Positions 10,791 to 22,743 are shown, numbered from the stretch's first letter. The stretch: DNA of 64,000 bases from Anagrus nilaparvatae (GCA_022575985.1 JAKSXM010000228.1:806001-870000); one strand, 5' to 3'. Notes: generated by a model from the letters alone, not told the origin. Translations and numbers: made by a program.

Positions 10791-11072
10791 TAGAAGTACC
10801 ACAGAGGCAACCGTCTAGGGTTAAACGTATATGGAATTTTTTTCTTTGTCGTTTCCCAAGACGGCTTGGACGCTATGATAATAATGATCACGCAGCTACC
10901 AATTGTTAGTTTTTTTGTTTTGTTAGTTATTAGAAAGCGCCGTTTGCCTCTATGGTTATTTCGATTAAAAAAATTCTTTGCATTGTGATCATTGTAAATT
11001 TTAAAAATGAATTTTTCTGAAGACATTTTTAAAGTGAAAATTTTTAGTAAATAATTTTATACAATATACTAG

Positions 11073-11078
11073 AATAAA
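11073..11078 (+). promoter_or_regulatory. Candidate poly(A) signal for Tdc
   Basis: AATAAA lies about 340 nt after the Tdc stop codon. The canonical hexamer is common by chance in AT-rich DNA, so this is only a candidate. Confidence 0.35.
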
Positions 11079-11596
11079 AATCTTAATAGTGCGTGAAGTT
11101 TGAAATTTGTGAAGAAAAAAAAATATATCCATATTATTAACGGAAAAATATAAATTTATTGTGACTTGCTGTTGTTAAGCATGCTTAAGATTGAGCATTT
11201 ATATTGCAATATAGCTTATAAGCTAGTATACTGCTTACAAGTGTTTTATTAGAAAATAGTGATTTATTAATAGCATATATAATAGTTTTCTTGTATTTTA
11301 GAATTTAGTTGCTAATGTATTTGTGAAATCAAATGTAATTACAATAAAATTGATAATAATAATTGATTTAAATATTTTTACGAAAATACCCGAAAAAATA
11401 ATATCAGTTCAAAATATGAAACATCTTATAACAAAAATGTCTCGCACTAAAAGAATAAAAATTTTCCTGTTGAATTTAAAAAGAAAATCGAAAATTTTTT
11501 GGAGATACATTCGAAATTCGGCCGTAAAAAAATTGCAATTTCAAAGAATTATATGTTATAACAAATTTTAAGCTTGTTTTGCGTAAAAAAAGAAAC

Positions 11597-11852
11597 AACC
11601 CAGATTTTATAGCCGTTGTTTTTAAAATTGAAAAAAAAACAACCGATATTTTATATCGATATTTATTTTTCTCAGTGTAGATTGTACTTAAATTACTATT
11701 TAACAGTTAAATTTTTTTCTGAAATAAGTTACAACTTTTTTTTTCTAACTTTAAAAACAACGGATATAAAATCTGGGTTTTTTTTTTAATTTTAAAAACA
11801 TCCGATATAAAATTTGGGTGGTTTTTTTTTTAATTTTAAAAACAAACGATAT
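11597..11852. repeat. Small inverted/direct repeat cluster
   Basis: AACCCAGATTTTATA at about 11597 is the reverse complement of the TATAAAATCTGGGTT block ending near 11779, giving near-perfect terminal repeats of about 30 bp. A further direct copy of the right arm (TTTTAAAAACA...GATATAAAAT-TGGGT) follows at about 11785-11820, and a partial one to 11852. It looks like a small foldback element with a tandem duplication of one arm. Confidence 0.65.
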
Positions 11853-11901
11853 AAATAGTACTGGCCTAAACAATGGTTTTGTAGGCGACTTTTTTTTTAA
11901 A

Positions 11902-13506
11902 GCATGTCCATGGAATTTTTCGACGGTAATTTTAGTTTTTGGGGTCGCTGATTCCAAATCCGGAGTTCGTTTTGACCTAACGTGGTCCAATTTTACTTAA
12001 TTGCCCATTTCAGGTCATTTTTAACGTTTTTTTTTGCTATTTTTTATTCAAAATTTTGAATATACCATTTATCTCACACTACACTAATGTTTTTTGGGAC
12101 TCTATACCTAATTATCATATCTACTCTAAAAAAAATGGTAACCCATATTTGGGATTCTTAGACTATTTTTCACGCTCTTTGGGCTGATTTTAGCTATTTT
12201 TATGAAATAATACCAATTTTTATGTACAGCTTCTGGTTTTTGAGTATTTTAGGGTAATTAAATACGAATATTATTTTTAATTTATCTGAAAACGGTGTAG
12301 TAGCCCATAATAGGCACTTCTAGGCTGTTTTTAAAGTTTTTGGAGTAATTTAAGCTATTTTAATGAACTAATACCAATTTTTTTCTACAGCATGTGATTT
12401 TCGAGTCATTATACGCAAATAACACATCTTTTTTTAACAAATAATGTCCAGTGGCCTATAATAGGCGATTCACGGGTATTCTCATCATTTTAATGGTATT
12501 TTATAACACGTTACATTTTTTTTTAATGAGTGTTATAAATTTGGGTTCAATAAATTTAAACTTGCCTATAATTACAAAAAACGGACTAGGTACTAGCCTA
12601 CAATAGGCAGTTTTGGGTTAATTTTTCAGAATTTTAAAAAAATTTGTTTTAATACTTCCATAAATGTTTTAAAGTAATCCTTTAATTTTTACTTTAATAA
12701 TATCAGATAACATAGGGCTGATTTGACCAAATTTGAAAATGCATATATTGGCATGAAAATTAACATGAAAAGCTTGTAAATTCAATATAATTTTTTTTTT
12801 TTAATAATTAGCAATAAGTTAAAAACTTGCAAAATTTTCATAAAAACTAAATTGGAAGAATTACAAACTCTTAACAATTTGTAGATAAAAAAATATGGTA
12901 ATATATTCTGGTCAAATACCGTAAAAAGGACTAAAACGCCGAGAAATTAACTCAAAACTGCCTATTATGAGCAAGTAGTCTGTTTTTTATAATTATAGAT
13001 AAGTTTAAGTTTATCGAACCCAAACTCATAACACTACTCGTTTAAAAAAAAAGTAACGACGTGTTATAAAATACCATTAAAAGGATGAGGATACCCATGA
13101 ATCGCCTATTATGGGTCACTGGACATTATTTTTTAAAAAAAGGTGTGTTATTTGCATTTAGTGACCCAAAAACCACAAGCTGTAGAAAAAAATTGGTATT
13201 AGTTCATTAAAATAAGCTAAAATTAGCCCAAAAAGGGTGAAAAATAGTCTAAGAATCCCTATTATGGACTACCATTTTTTTTAAGTGTAGATATGATAAT
13301 AAGGTATAGAGGCCCAAAAAACATTAGTGTAATGTGAGAAAAATGGTAATATATTAAAATTTTAACAAAAAATGGCAAAAAAACGTTAAAAATGACCTAA
13401 AATGGGCAATTATGCAAAATTACCACGTTAGGTCAAAACGGACTTCGGATTTGGAATCAGCGACCACAAAAACTAAAATTATCGTCGCAAAATTCCATGA
13501 ACATTA
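11902..13506. repeat. 1.6 kb palindromic (foldback) element
   Basis: Two arms of about 600-750 bp are reverse complements. Outer pair: TCCATGGAATTTTTCGACGG near 11907 and the matching CGTCGCAAAATTCCATG near 13480. Next: GGGTCGCTGATTCCAAATCC and GGATTTGGAATCAGCGACC. Inner pair: AATAGGCAGTTTTGGGTTAA near 12600 and TTAACTCAAAACTGCCTATT near 12950, with a spacer of about 280 bp. The left arm carries an extra partial duplication (about 12125-12230 and 12300-12400). A CC-ATAATAGG motif recurs along both arms. There is no reading frame for a transposase, so it is non-autonomous. Confidence 0.85.
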
Positions 13507-14939
13507 GAGTGGACCTAAATATAGAGTTTTGAGAAAAACTTTGCTCCCCGGGTTTTTTTGTGAAGTTTTGGTCATCAAAAGTCCCCAGCTCCAAGGATTT
13601 TGATTTTGCTTTGCAAAAACACGTGCCTGTAAGCACCTCAATTTTCCCATTTAAATAACATGGGAATTTTGACTTTTCAGCTTTCTAATTTTTTAACGTG
13701 CTAAAAAAAATTTTTTAAACACTACGAAACAGATAGAAAATGATGTTTAGACATATAAAAACTGATCCCTAAAATTGTAGAAGTTCCGGAACACTTTGTT
13801 TTATAAAAATAAAATTTTTAAAAATCGCATTTTTCTCATTTAAAATACATTATAAATAAAAAACAACTTTACGATTTTCTTAGATTATAGAAGAATAAAT
13901 TACTTTCTGTATATCTCGTGGGGTTTTTGAATACGTAGAATCTGAATCTGGTAACTAAAATTTTAAATTTCTAACTTTTGGCCCCGAAATGGACAAAAAA
14001 ATGGCCAATTTTTCAGGAAGTATGCTGAATCTCGTAGATAAACAATAAATTATATTCTATATCTTTTGGGGTTTTGGAGTATGCAGAATACAAATTTGCT
14101 AACTACATTTTAAAATTCCAATTTTTGGCTTAAAAATTTGACTAAAAATTGGCCAGAGAAAATTTGCCGTTTCTTCAAGAATGGTATTTTTTTTTAATAC
14201 AAAAAACGATTTTCAACAAATTTTAATTATATTTCGGGCCTTAAGAAGGCCCTAAAGGCCCCAAAAAAAATTTTTCTTGAAAAGTGGTGAAATGTTAAGT
14301 TTTCCAGCTTATGAACAGAGTATTATTAGTTTAGGGGTCGAAGAAATTAAATACAATTTTTAAAAAACCCAAAAAAACGGTTTTTTGGATTTTAGGGGCC
14401 TGACGTGATTAAATCAGTGCGAGTTTTTTGAAACTTTTCGCATGCTGTTACTTATTAGCTTAGGTTTGGTTCTGAGGGTCATAAATGAAAACTTGTCTAC
14501 TTATCCAAAAGTAATTTTTTTATACGAAAAACTCCAGAATTGTTTCAATATTTTTCCTAAATTCAAGAATTTTAAGGGCTTATTTTAAATTATCAATTTC
14601 CACTATATTCAGGATTTCAAGTATCAGCTGATAATATTATTTATGATCATCTCATTTCCTTTTAAATCTTTTAAATAAATTTAACAAATTATTGTTTCCT
14701 TATCTTCGTAAATTTGCATTTGCAACAATTTGCATTATTTTTCATCTATATAGTGTCGATAAATTATTTTTATTTTTTCTCTTCTGCTAGCACCATGCTA
14801 TGATGTTATCCGCTACGAGGCGCTGACAAATTTGTTTACATTCAATATAAAATCAACGATATTTATATTGTTTTTAATTTTTTTTTGTATTATTACATTC
14901 CCGTATAGCTGTTTCTGCAAAAATTCTAATTATTAAAAT
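13507..14939. other. Non-coding spacer with diverged tandem repeats
   Basis: It has more balanced base use than most spacers but no long frame. It begins right at the palindrome edge with CTCCCCGGG-containing sequence and includes the tandem pair at 13873-14156. From about 14700 to 14939 it is the presumed promoter and 5' UTR of ASCC1. Much of it is probably decayed repeat DNA. Confidence 0.5.
13873..14156. repeat. Two diverged tandem units of about 140 bp
   Basis: Unit 1 (13873-14008) and unit 2 (14017-14156) share, in order, TAGAT/TAGATTA, AATAAATTA, TATAT-T-GGGGTTTT, AGAAT, AACTA, TTTTAAA, TTTTTGGC and AAA-TGGCCA. Identity by eye is well below 80 percent, so the duplication is old. No function is evident. 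Confidence 0.55.
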
Positions 14940-16216
14940 ATGGACAATATTGAGAATAATCAAAATGAGCTATTTGATGCTGGTTATATTCATATTGAAC
15001 AAATTAAACCGACAGATAAAAATCGAAATCATGAATTCAAACACACTTTTTTTGTAGATTGGTAATATGACTTATATTTATAAATTATTACTTATTAATT
15101 ATTTGACCTAAAAATGTAAGAATTCTACAAATTATTTATATATTTTCAGTTCAAACCGAGGAATAATAATAGGTAAAAAAGGAAGAACTGTAAAAGAATT
15201 GAAAATTGAAACAGAAACATATATTACTGTGCCCAAAAAGGAAGAAACTAAAGATGTTGGTAATATATAATTTTTTAATTTGATATTTAAATATATATTT
15301 TAATTTTTTTAATAGCATAATATTTATTTTTATTTATTTACAGTGATCACAGGAAGAACAAAAGAACATGTATTATATGCCAGAAAAAAAATAGAATTAT
15401 TATTACATAAAAAACAACCTTCTCATTTGATTACAGTACCTTTTAATTCTAATGAAATAAAAGTAAATTTTATAAAGTTTAGAAATGAATTAATTAAAAA
15501 AAATGCAAGCTCTGAAATCTCTGTTATTGAAGAAATGGAAAAAATGTTTCAAGAACCTGAAAAATTACATTTGACGATTGCTAAGAACCTATTCTTAGAA
15601 AATGATAAAGAAAAAGAAGAAGCCATTGAATTATTAAAAAAATGTGAAGAAGAATTTATTAAGTAAGTAATAAAAAAATTTATTCTTATAAATTTATTTA
15701 ATTTTTATATTTTAAAGGCCAATGCTAGAAGAAAATAGTCCATTAAATTTAAAATTAAAAGGTATCAAATGTATGGATGGTGAGGATCCAAGCAAAGTTA
15801 ACAAATTATATGTTAATATTCATGATGAAAAGGGTTGTCTTCAAAAAATTGCAGATGAAATAAATGATCGTTTTACTATACTTGATAAGCAGAAAAATGG
15901 TATAAAATTATTTACAAGAAGATGCAATAATAAAGTTAATCTTCATGTAACAATATTTAATACTGGCTTTCGTAGGAAAGACACCCAAGATAAATATCCT
16001 GAAATAAAATTTATCGATGCAACTGAAATTTGCAGAGTAATTAAAATCCTTATAAATTTTTATATTGTTTATGATTTTTTAATTTTTATTGTATTTTAGG
16101 ATTATGGTTCGATAGATTTTGGTCAATGTATATTATCATCGTTGCATATTTCAACACTGGGCTCCACTAAAAATGAATATTCATATTATGAGCCTTTATA
16201 TAAAATAGATTTTTGA
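14940..16216 (+). CDS. ASCC1: Activating signal cointegrator 1 complex subunit 1 (ASCC1)
   Basis: ASCC1 is a nuclear RNA-binding cofactor of the ASC-1/ASCC complex, linked to transcription co-activation and the ALKBH3-ASCC alkylation repair response. Five exons, 14940-15061, 15150-15259, 15344-15662, 15718-16036 and 16100-16216, join in frame to 328 residues. The KH domain has its GxxG loop as GIIIGKKG (45-52). The 2H-phosphoesterase fold has both HxT motifs: HLTI (His153) and HVTI (His260). The C-terminus DFGQCILSSLHIS matches the conserved end of the family, so the last short exon is real. The human protein is of similar size (roughly 350-400 residues). It is convergent with PPIH downstream. 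Splice sites were read by eye. Confidence 0.92.
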
Positions 16217-17015
16217 AAAATATTATTCTAGAATTATTAACATTTTTTAAGTTTTGCAATTATGAAATACATTGTACCTAAATAATAATAATAGAATATA
16301 AAAATTTAAGTATGAATAAGTTAAAACTATAATAATAAAACTAAATACTAGATTTTTTGAATAAATTTTTGTTAATCCCTGCTTTTAACTTCTATTTTTG
16401 TATACAAAATTTACCTGATTATTGCCAATATTTTTTATTTTGGCAAAATAAAAGCTTTCTCAAGTGTTTTACAATTTTAAAAAAAAATAAAAAATATCAA
16501 AATCCAATTATATGCTATTATTTGTTATTTATTAAAATACATGCCAAGTCAAAACCTGTTTTTTATCATTTGGTTGAAAATGCTATTATTTTAAGTACAT
16601 TTCAACTTTATCTTTTCTTTGTCAATTAAGATAGTATCACGCCTAATAACGCTTGCCTTTTCTAAATTCTTCTCATACATAAAAAAACTTGATGTGGATT
16701 ACTTTGCATTAAGAATATTAAAAAACAAGAATTTATATAAACCTCAATTATTTTTAATATTTATTTTATTTAATTGAAATATAAACAGAAGATTAAGGTC
16801 ATTCTTATTACTTTTGTAATTTTATAGGAATATAAAAACTATTGTTAATTTTTTATTTAAAAAAAGAGTATAAAAGGTAAAATTTGAAAAACAAACATTT
16901 TCTCCTTTTTTTCCAAAAAATTTTATTATTTATCAAAAAATTGATTCATTTTTTTGAAAAGTTAAAAAAATATGTACAATAATTAAACTATGTCACAATA
17001 CACTTAATTTTTTAG
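16217..17015. other. ASCC1-PPIH convergent intergenic region
   Basis: It holds the 3' UTRs of two converging genes. An AATAAA at 16334-16339 could end ASCC1 transcripts. Nothing else coding is visible; a plus-strand frame near 16357-16629 is low-complexity Phe/Ile/Leu sequence from AT-rich DNA. Confidence 0.5.
16922..16927 (-). promoter_or_regulatory. Candidate poly(A) signal for PPIH
   Basis: AATAAA on the minus strand lies about 90 nt past the PPIH stop codon, a normal distance. AT-rich context lowers certainty. Confidence 0.4.
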
Positions 17016-17567
17016 TTACATTTGACCACACTGTGATATTGTCACTGGAATCTTAGGTTTATTATTTGGTCCAGTTGGTACATTTTCAATTTTTCTCATT
17101 ACTAAAAGTCCATCGATTATTCTTCCAAATACAACATGTTTAGAGTCCAAAAAATTACATTTAGCACAAGTAATGAAAAACTGACAACCATTTGTATCTT
17201 TTCCACTGTTTGCCATCGATAATAAACCAGGAGAATCATGTTTTAATGTAAAGTTTTCATCTGGAAATGTACCTCCATAAATACTTATAACTCCTGTACC
17301 ATCACCATTAACAAAATCACCACTTTGAATCATAAAATCTTTGATGACTCGATGGAAAATGGTACCTTTAAATCCCATTGGAACACCATCTTTACGATAT
17401 TCACCAGTACAAAATTGTCGGAAATTTTCTGAAGTTTTTGGACAAACATCTTCAAATAATTCAAAAATCATTCGACCAATTTCAGTTGTACCCACTGATA
17501 TGTCAAAAAATATTACTGGATTGTTTGGATGTCTTAATTGAGACTGAATTTGATTCCAAGCTGGCAT
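17016..17567 (-). CDS. PPIH: Peptidyl-prolyl cis-trans isomerase H (U4/U6 snRNP cyclophilin)
   Basis: A single-exon cyclophilin of 183 residues (human PPIH has 177) that isomerises prolyl bonds and sits on the PRPF3/PRPF4 part of the U4/U6.U5 tri-snRNP. Visible: the catalytic Arg in [12 protein letters not shown] (Arg73), [26 protein letters not shown] and the PPIH-typical end [20 protein letters not shown]. Two substitutions stand out: the Trp that binds cyclosporin in CypA and human PPIH (W-L-D) is Phe139 here, and the QGGDF loop reads QSGDF. It lies convergent with ASCC1 and in tandem with the zinc-finger gene upstream. Being intronless, it could be a retrogene, but the frame is intact and the promoter side is free. 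Confidence 0.95.
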   Translation of the reverse strand: MPAWNQIQSQLRHPNNPVIFFDISVGTTEIGRMIFELFEDVCPKTSENFRQFCTGEYRKDGVPMGFKGTIFHRVIKDFMIQSGDFVNGDGTGVISIYGGTFPDENFTLKHDSPGLLSMANSGKDTNGCQFFITCAKCNFLDSKHVVFGRIIDGLLVMRKIENVPTGPNNKPKIPVTISQCGQM

Positions 17568-18934
17568 TTTTTAAAAGACTTTTTCAAAATTAAAAAACTT
17601 TAATTTCTCACCAGTTTATATTATTTACTCTATATAAATTAAATCTCTAATATGCTTTTTAATTTCGTTAAAGTAACGTAATTTTCCCTCGTTTACTATA
17701 TGTAAATTTATAACCTCTTTTTGTTACAATGGTAAACAATGTGTTGAAAACTCCAACCCAACTCTACCTAACTAACGCGAATTTTCAGATCGGGTGTGAG
17801 GTAAGGAAGGTTAGAATTTTGAAAACCGGCTTTTTAAAAAATAATAATGATGAAAAACAAGGTTAATTTTTGTTTAATAAATAATATAAAAATTGCAATT
17901 TATGCAATTTATGCAATTTTAATTAATCTTATTGTAATTAAATTCTTTATTTTATACAAAAAACATTTGAAAATTAATTATATCTTGGTATGGTAATAAT
18001 CATTGTATCGAATAAAACATTACATACCTTAATCTAAAATAATTTCTTGACTCCGATTTTTTTAAAGTTTAAATCACTTGAAATATATGCACTTGCACAA
18101 CTATTAAAAACTTGAATCTTTTCACAATTTAACAACAATAATAAAAAATAAATACACACACCTATAGCATAAAATAAAACTAATTGTTTACAATGAAACT
18201 CCCTCTACTATATTTTTTAGGTGCGGGAGGAGGTATAGTAATTTAAAATTTTTTTTATAAATATTTATTTTAATGAAATATTAGGTATAGGTTCTTATGT
18301 TAGTGAATAAATAAATAAACATGACATTTTTTAATTAAAAATTTGATGTATTTGAAAAAATGTACATTACAATAGCCTAATTAAAAAATGAATTATTTTT
18401 AAATTACATTGAACTAAAAAGTAATGTAAATATGTATACATTTTCAATTTAATACTTTTGATTAATCTTATCTCTTATCATTAACAGAACAAAAATAATT
18501 TAAATCTTTTTTAAAAAAATTTAATTTCAAAAATTTTAAAAAAAATTTTTATATTTATACACAAAAAAATCTGCAAAGGTATATTCAGTATAATAATTTT
18601 AAATAATTAATAAATATAACTGTTATTTAAAAATTAGCTTTAACTATACTTAGCAACTGTACAAATAATTTTTATGGTAAAAATATTATCAACAAAGAAA
18701 TAAATTTAAAAAAATTGCTTTTTACATAAATAAATTTTAAAATTTATTTTAATAACGATTTTTTTATTTCAATATTTTTACTAAAAATATTATGTAAAGA
18801 TGCAAACGCTTCTTAATGATTCATTAATTTACATATAACATTTTCTTTTTTTTCAGGTTCTACTTTAAAATAAGAAATACTTATAAATATAAGAAATAAT
18901 GCCATAATAAGGTTTTACAGTTATTCACAGTTTT
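17568..18934. other. PPIH upstream region and zinc-finger 3' UTR
   Basis: The first few hundred bases should hold the PPIH promoter and 5' UTR; the right part holds the 3' UTR of the zinc-finger gene on the same strand. A GC-richer patch lies at about 17750-17830. A minus-strand AATAAA (plus 18743-18748) is a candidate signal for the zinc-finger mRNA. A tiny plus-strand frame at 18193 is listed separately. Confidence 0.45.
18193..18246 (+). CDS. Possible 17-residue small ORF (hypothetical)
   Basis: MKLPLLYFLGAGGGIVI is encoded from an ATG to a TAA in a GC-richer island of otherwise AT-rich DNA. It looks like a short hydrophobic membrane segment with a glycine run. A possible donor after GGAG (GTATAG) and a pyrimidine-rich acceptor near 18856 could splice it to a few more codons. 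No homology is recognised and it may be noise. Confidence 0.15.
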   Translation: MKLPLLYFLGAGGGIVI

Positions 18935-21655
18935 TTAAAGATGTATTTTAACATGCTCCATTAATACGGTTTTATCATCAAAATCATTACCACAAATCCC
19001 ACATACCATTTCTTCACTTTCATCGTTACTCTCTTCGTTTTTTATTGCTTTAAAATTTGGTTTCATTTTTGTTTCACTTTTTATAATGATACTTTTTAAT
19101 AAATCATTTTCACTATCGTTATTATTAACTTGAGGTGATGATTTACTTTCATTAACTTGTATAATTTGAGTTGGATAATTTTCATTAGTTTGATTATTTG
19201 GAATTGCTAAAACAGGTAAATTTTCATTCTGTTTTGATATCAAATGCAAAGTATTACTTTGTTTATTCGTTGTTATAAATTGAATTGTTTCTCCATTAGT
19301 AGTAAATGGTATTAAATGCACTTCATTACTTTCTTTAGTTAGTACATTTTCATTATTTTTATCAGGATTGGCTATTGTTATTAAATCATAGGTTTCATTC
19401 TGATCAGCAGATGGAGAAAATGTACCATCCTTATCTAAATTTTTTAAACAAACTGCGTTATTAAATTCATTTTTAACTAAAATGTATGTATTTTGATTTT
19501 CTGATGTATCCATTGGATCAGCTATAGAAAGTAATGCTTGATTCTGTTCTGCAACAGATGTTACAGTAGACTGGGTAACTTTTGATTTTTCTATTGCTTT
19601 GGTTACTTTCTTTTTTTGCAACTTTGATTTTACTGAAATATGCAAGTTTTTTGCTTTGGCATCAGCAATCATTTGATCAGAATGTTTTACAATATGTGCA
19701 CAAAGTTCATCTCTGTCCTGATTTACAGAACCACATAGAGGACAATTAAATGGTGGTCCAGTTATACTATCATCATCATTTTTACTTGCTGCATGTACCC
19801 AACGTACATGTTCTCTTAAGACTACTTTTTGATTAAAAGCTCTTGCACATATTGGGCACACATGTGGCCGTTCACCTGTGTGTATTCTTTCGTGTTTTCT
19901 TAAAGTTCCACCATCACGGAAAGCTTTCCAACAAAATTTGCAACCATATGGTCTTTCTCCAGTATGTGTACGATGATGAATTAAATATCCTTGTCTAGAA
20001 GAAAAAGTTTTTGAACACTTATCACATTGAAAATGGGCAGGGCTTCCTGCATGAGTTCTACCATGTTCCCAAAGTCCTTGTCTAGATACAAAACTTTTTC
20101 CACATTCATTGCACGTAAATGGTGAATCACCTGGGTGATCGGCTAATCTATGTTCATCTAATTCATTTTGTTTTTCAAATTGCATACCACATACTTCACA
20201 AGAATGCGTTTTTTTTCTATGAATCCATTGATGTCTAAACATTTTTTGCTTGGTTGTAAACTTTTTCCCACATTCCGAACATGAATGTTTTCCAAATTTT
20301 GAATTAATGATACCATCTTCACTTTTATTATTTTGCATTAATTTTTTTAAGCAAGTTGTTTGGTGATTATTTAAATGATTTGCATCTTGAAATTGTTTGT
20401 CACAATACTCACATTCAACTGGATTAATCCAATCATTTTTTACATGTGTTTTTTCATGAAGAGTTAATGATGCTTGTCTAGCAAAGGAAACACCACAGTG
20501 ACTGCAAGAAAAACCTTTATTTTCTTGTGTATTTAACTCAAGAAAGGTATTTGTGTTATTACTTTCATTATTTAAAATATTTTCAACTTTTACTAATGAA
20601 TCGGAATTTATTGACAAACTATAATGCTGATTGTTGGTATTGGTTTGAGGAACATATTCAATCTGAGCAACTTCTCCATTTGGTAATACTGTGAATTCTT
20701 GTAGTGTATTAATTTTATCTTGATCATTTTGTATGCTATAAGCTTGTACCCACTGAACTTGAGGTGAATCAAAATTTTGCAGAGATTGAACTGCAGTTAT
20801 TGCACTTGTTTCTTGATCAACTTCAACAATTTTTATTGAGTTTGAATTATTTAAGTTTTTCATTAATGCTCTTCCAGCAACATAATTATGAATTTTTGAA
20901 TGATTTGATAGGCTAGATGGTCTCTGAAATTCAGCACCACAAACTGTACATTTGTGAGGTTTTTCAACATGGTGTACTTCAACCATATGCGTTTGAAGGT
21001 TTGATTTTGAACGAAATAAATTTCCACACGTTCTACATGCGTGAGGTCTATCAACTTGATGGCATACCAAATGATTAGTTAAGTCAATTTGTCTTTCAAA
21101 TTTCTCACCACAAGTTTGGCAAACATGTTTTTCTTTCTTAGACTTACAATTAGCTTGATGTTCTTTCAATTCAGATTGAGTAAACGGATTCTTACAAGAA
21201 GAACAGAGAACTTTTTTATCTTCATAATTAGGATACATGCCTCCTAATTGGCGCAAAGCTTCAACAGCCATACTTTCATCATCACCTGAAGTATATTTGA
21301 GATTGTTTTCTTGTTTAATATAAATCGCTGTTGGATAAACAATGGTATTTTCATCCGATTCTCCTTCTTCAGTATTTTGTGTTAAAATTTCAACAGTCAC
21401 TTGCGATTCATCATTATTTACCTCGATATCAGTTACTTCATTTATGTTATCCGAAAGAACAATTTCTTGTTCGCATATTTCTTCATGTGATACAATAGTT
21501 TCTTCGATACCTGTATCTGAAAAATAAAGATAATTTATTAATTAAATTTCGTGAAAAGAAAAAATAATATAAAATTATTATTTTAGAAAAATACCATCGT
21601 GTACTGAATCTAATGAAAATGAAACATAATGTTCATTACTTTCTTCTGTTTCCAT
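18935..21655 (-). CDS. C2H2 zinc-finger protein with 14 fingers
   Basis: A probable nuclear DNA-binding transcription regulator of 880 residues. Exon 1 is 21595-21655 (METEESNEHYVSFS...) and exon 2 is 18935-21516, joined in phase 1. Fingers lie near residues 125, 153, 181, 210 (block 1), 358, 389, 433, 460, 489, 518, 546, 574 and 612 (block 2), with one isolated finger at the extreme C-terminus (858-879). Several are joined by the classic TGERP linker (HTHTGERPYG, HTGERPHVC). The first and sixth fingers end in Cys instead of the last His (CCHC). The N-terminus is acidic, and between blocks lies an Asn/Gln/Thr-rich stretch; residues 640-855 are acidic and disordered-looking. No ZAD, KRAB or BTB domain is seen. 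I cannot name the ortholog. The start is the first ATG after splicing. Confidence 0.9.
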
Positions 21656-22743
21656 AATTATATTGAATTCTGTAAATGCCTTAAGATTTTAAATTGAATA
21701 ATCTAGGCAATTTTACATATTAACCTAATATCACCTTTAGCTGTTTAAGTTAGGTATATTTATATTTATTATTAATTTATCAACAATGTGTGAAATTATA
21801 TTCTTTAAACGTGTTTATTATATCTGTTCACTATTATAATACTTTTAAATTTTTATTGAACCACATTATTTCGACAAATTAATTGCACTGTATAAGTGTA
21901 CATGTATAAAATTTTTTTAAAGTTAATTTTAGTAAAAAAGGTTGTTACTTTATTAAAAACGTATAGTTTATCAAATGTAACCTTTTGTTGAATCTTATTT
22001 TTACTAAGAATAATAAGAAAATTTAATAAATTGTCAATACTTTATAAGATAATTACAAATAAACTTCAGAATATTAGGTTATTTTCTGATTAAAAAAAAA
22101 AGAGACAAAAACATTCGTTATAGTAATAAAAGTTATAAAATAAAGATTTTATAAATTTATAATGAAGTATACACGTTTATTACATCTACATTAGCGGGAG
22201 ATATATTATTGCAAGTAAAATACCTAAAAAGTAAATTACCAAAACTTTAAATTTATAAATAAAATTAAAAAATTTTAAAATTGCCCATGAAACTACTATA
22301 ATATATTATATAATTATTAATAAAATTATTATTCTTTTATATCATTTTCATAAATTTTAATATTGGTAAAAGTTGTAATTTTTTGATTTTGAGATTAATT
22401 GTACTTGCGCAGAGTAATTGCTTGCCCCGCTTGCGTCACTCAGACTCACCATCTCCGTGATAATGCGTGAAAAACAAACTCCATTACTCCAAAATAATTA
22501 TGAAGCTGATTATCGATTTTAGAAAAAAGATAGTAAATATCATGCAAAAAAAATACCTGATATAGAATGATCACGGTCAAATAAGGCGCAACAGTGTGTA
22601 AGACTCGGTGTAAGAAGAAAATTATATACAGCTGTTATAAATGTTTATTTTATTTTTTATTTGTTTGTAATATTTATTATAATAGAATTATAAATTTTAA
22701 GTTTAACAAATGTTGTAGAGCTGTGGACTTTTTCAAATTACTT
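21656..22743. other. Divergent promoter region between zinc-finger gene and PHM
   Basis: About 1.1 kb separates two divergently transcribed genes and should hold both promoters. A GC-richer patch at about 22400-22480 (CTTGCCCCGCTTGCGTCACTC) stands out and contains TGCGTCAC, close to a CRE/AP-1 type site. Transcription starts are not determined. Confidence 0.45.
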
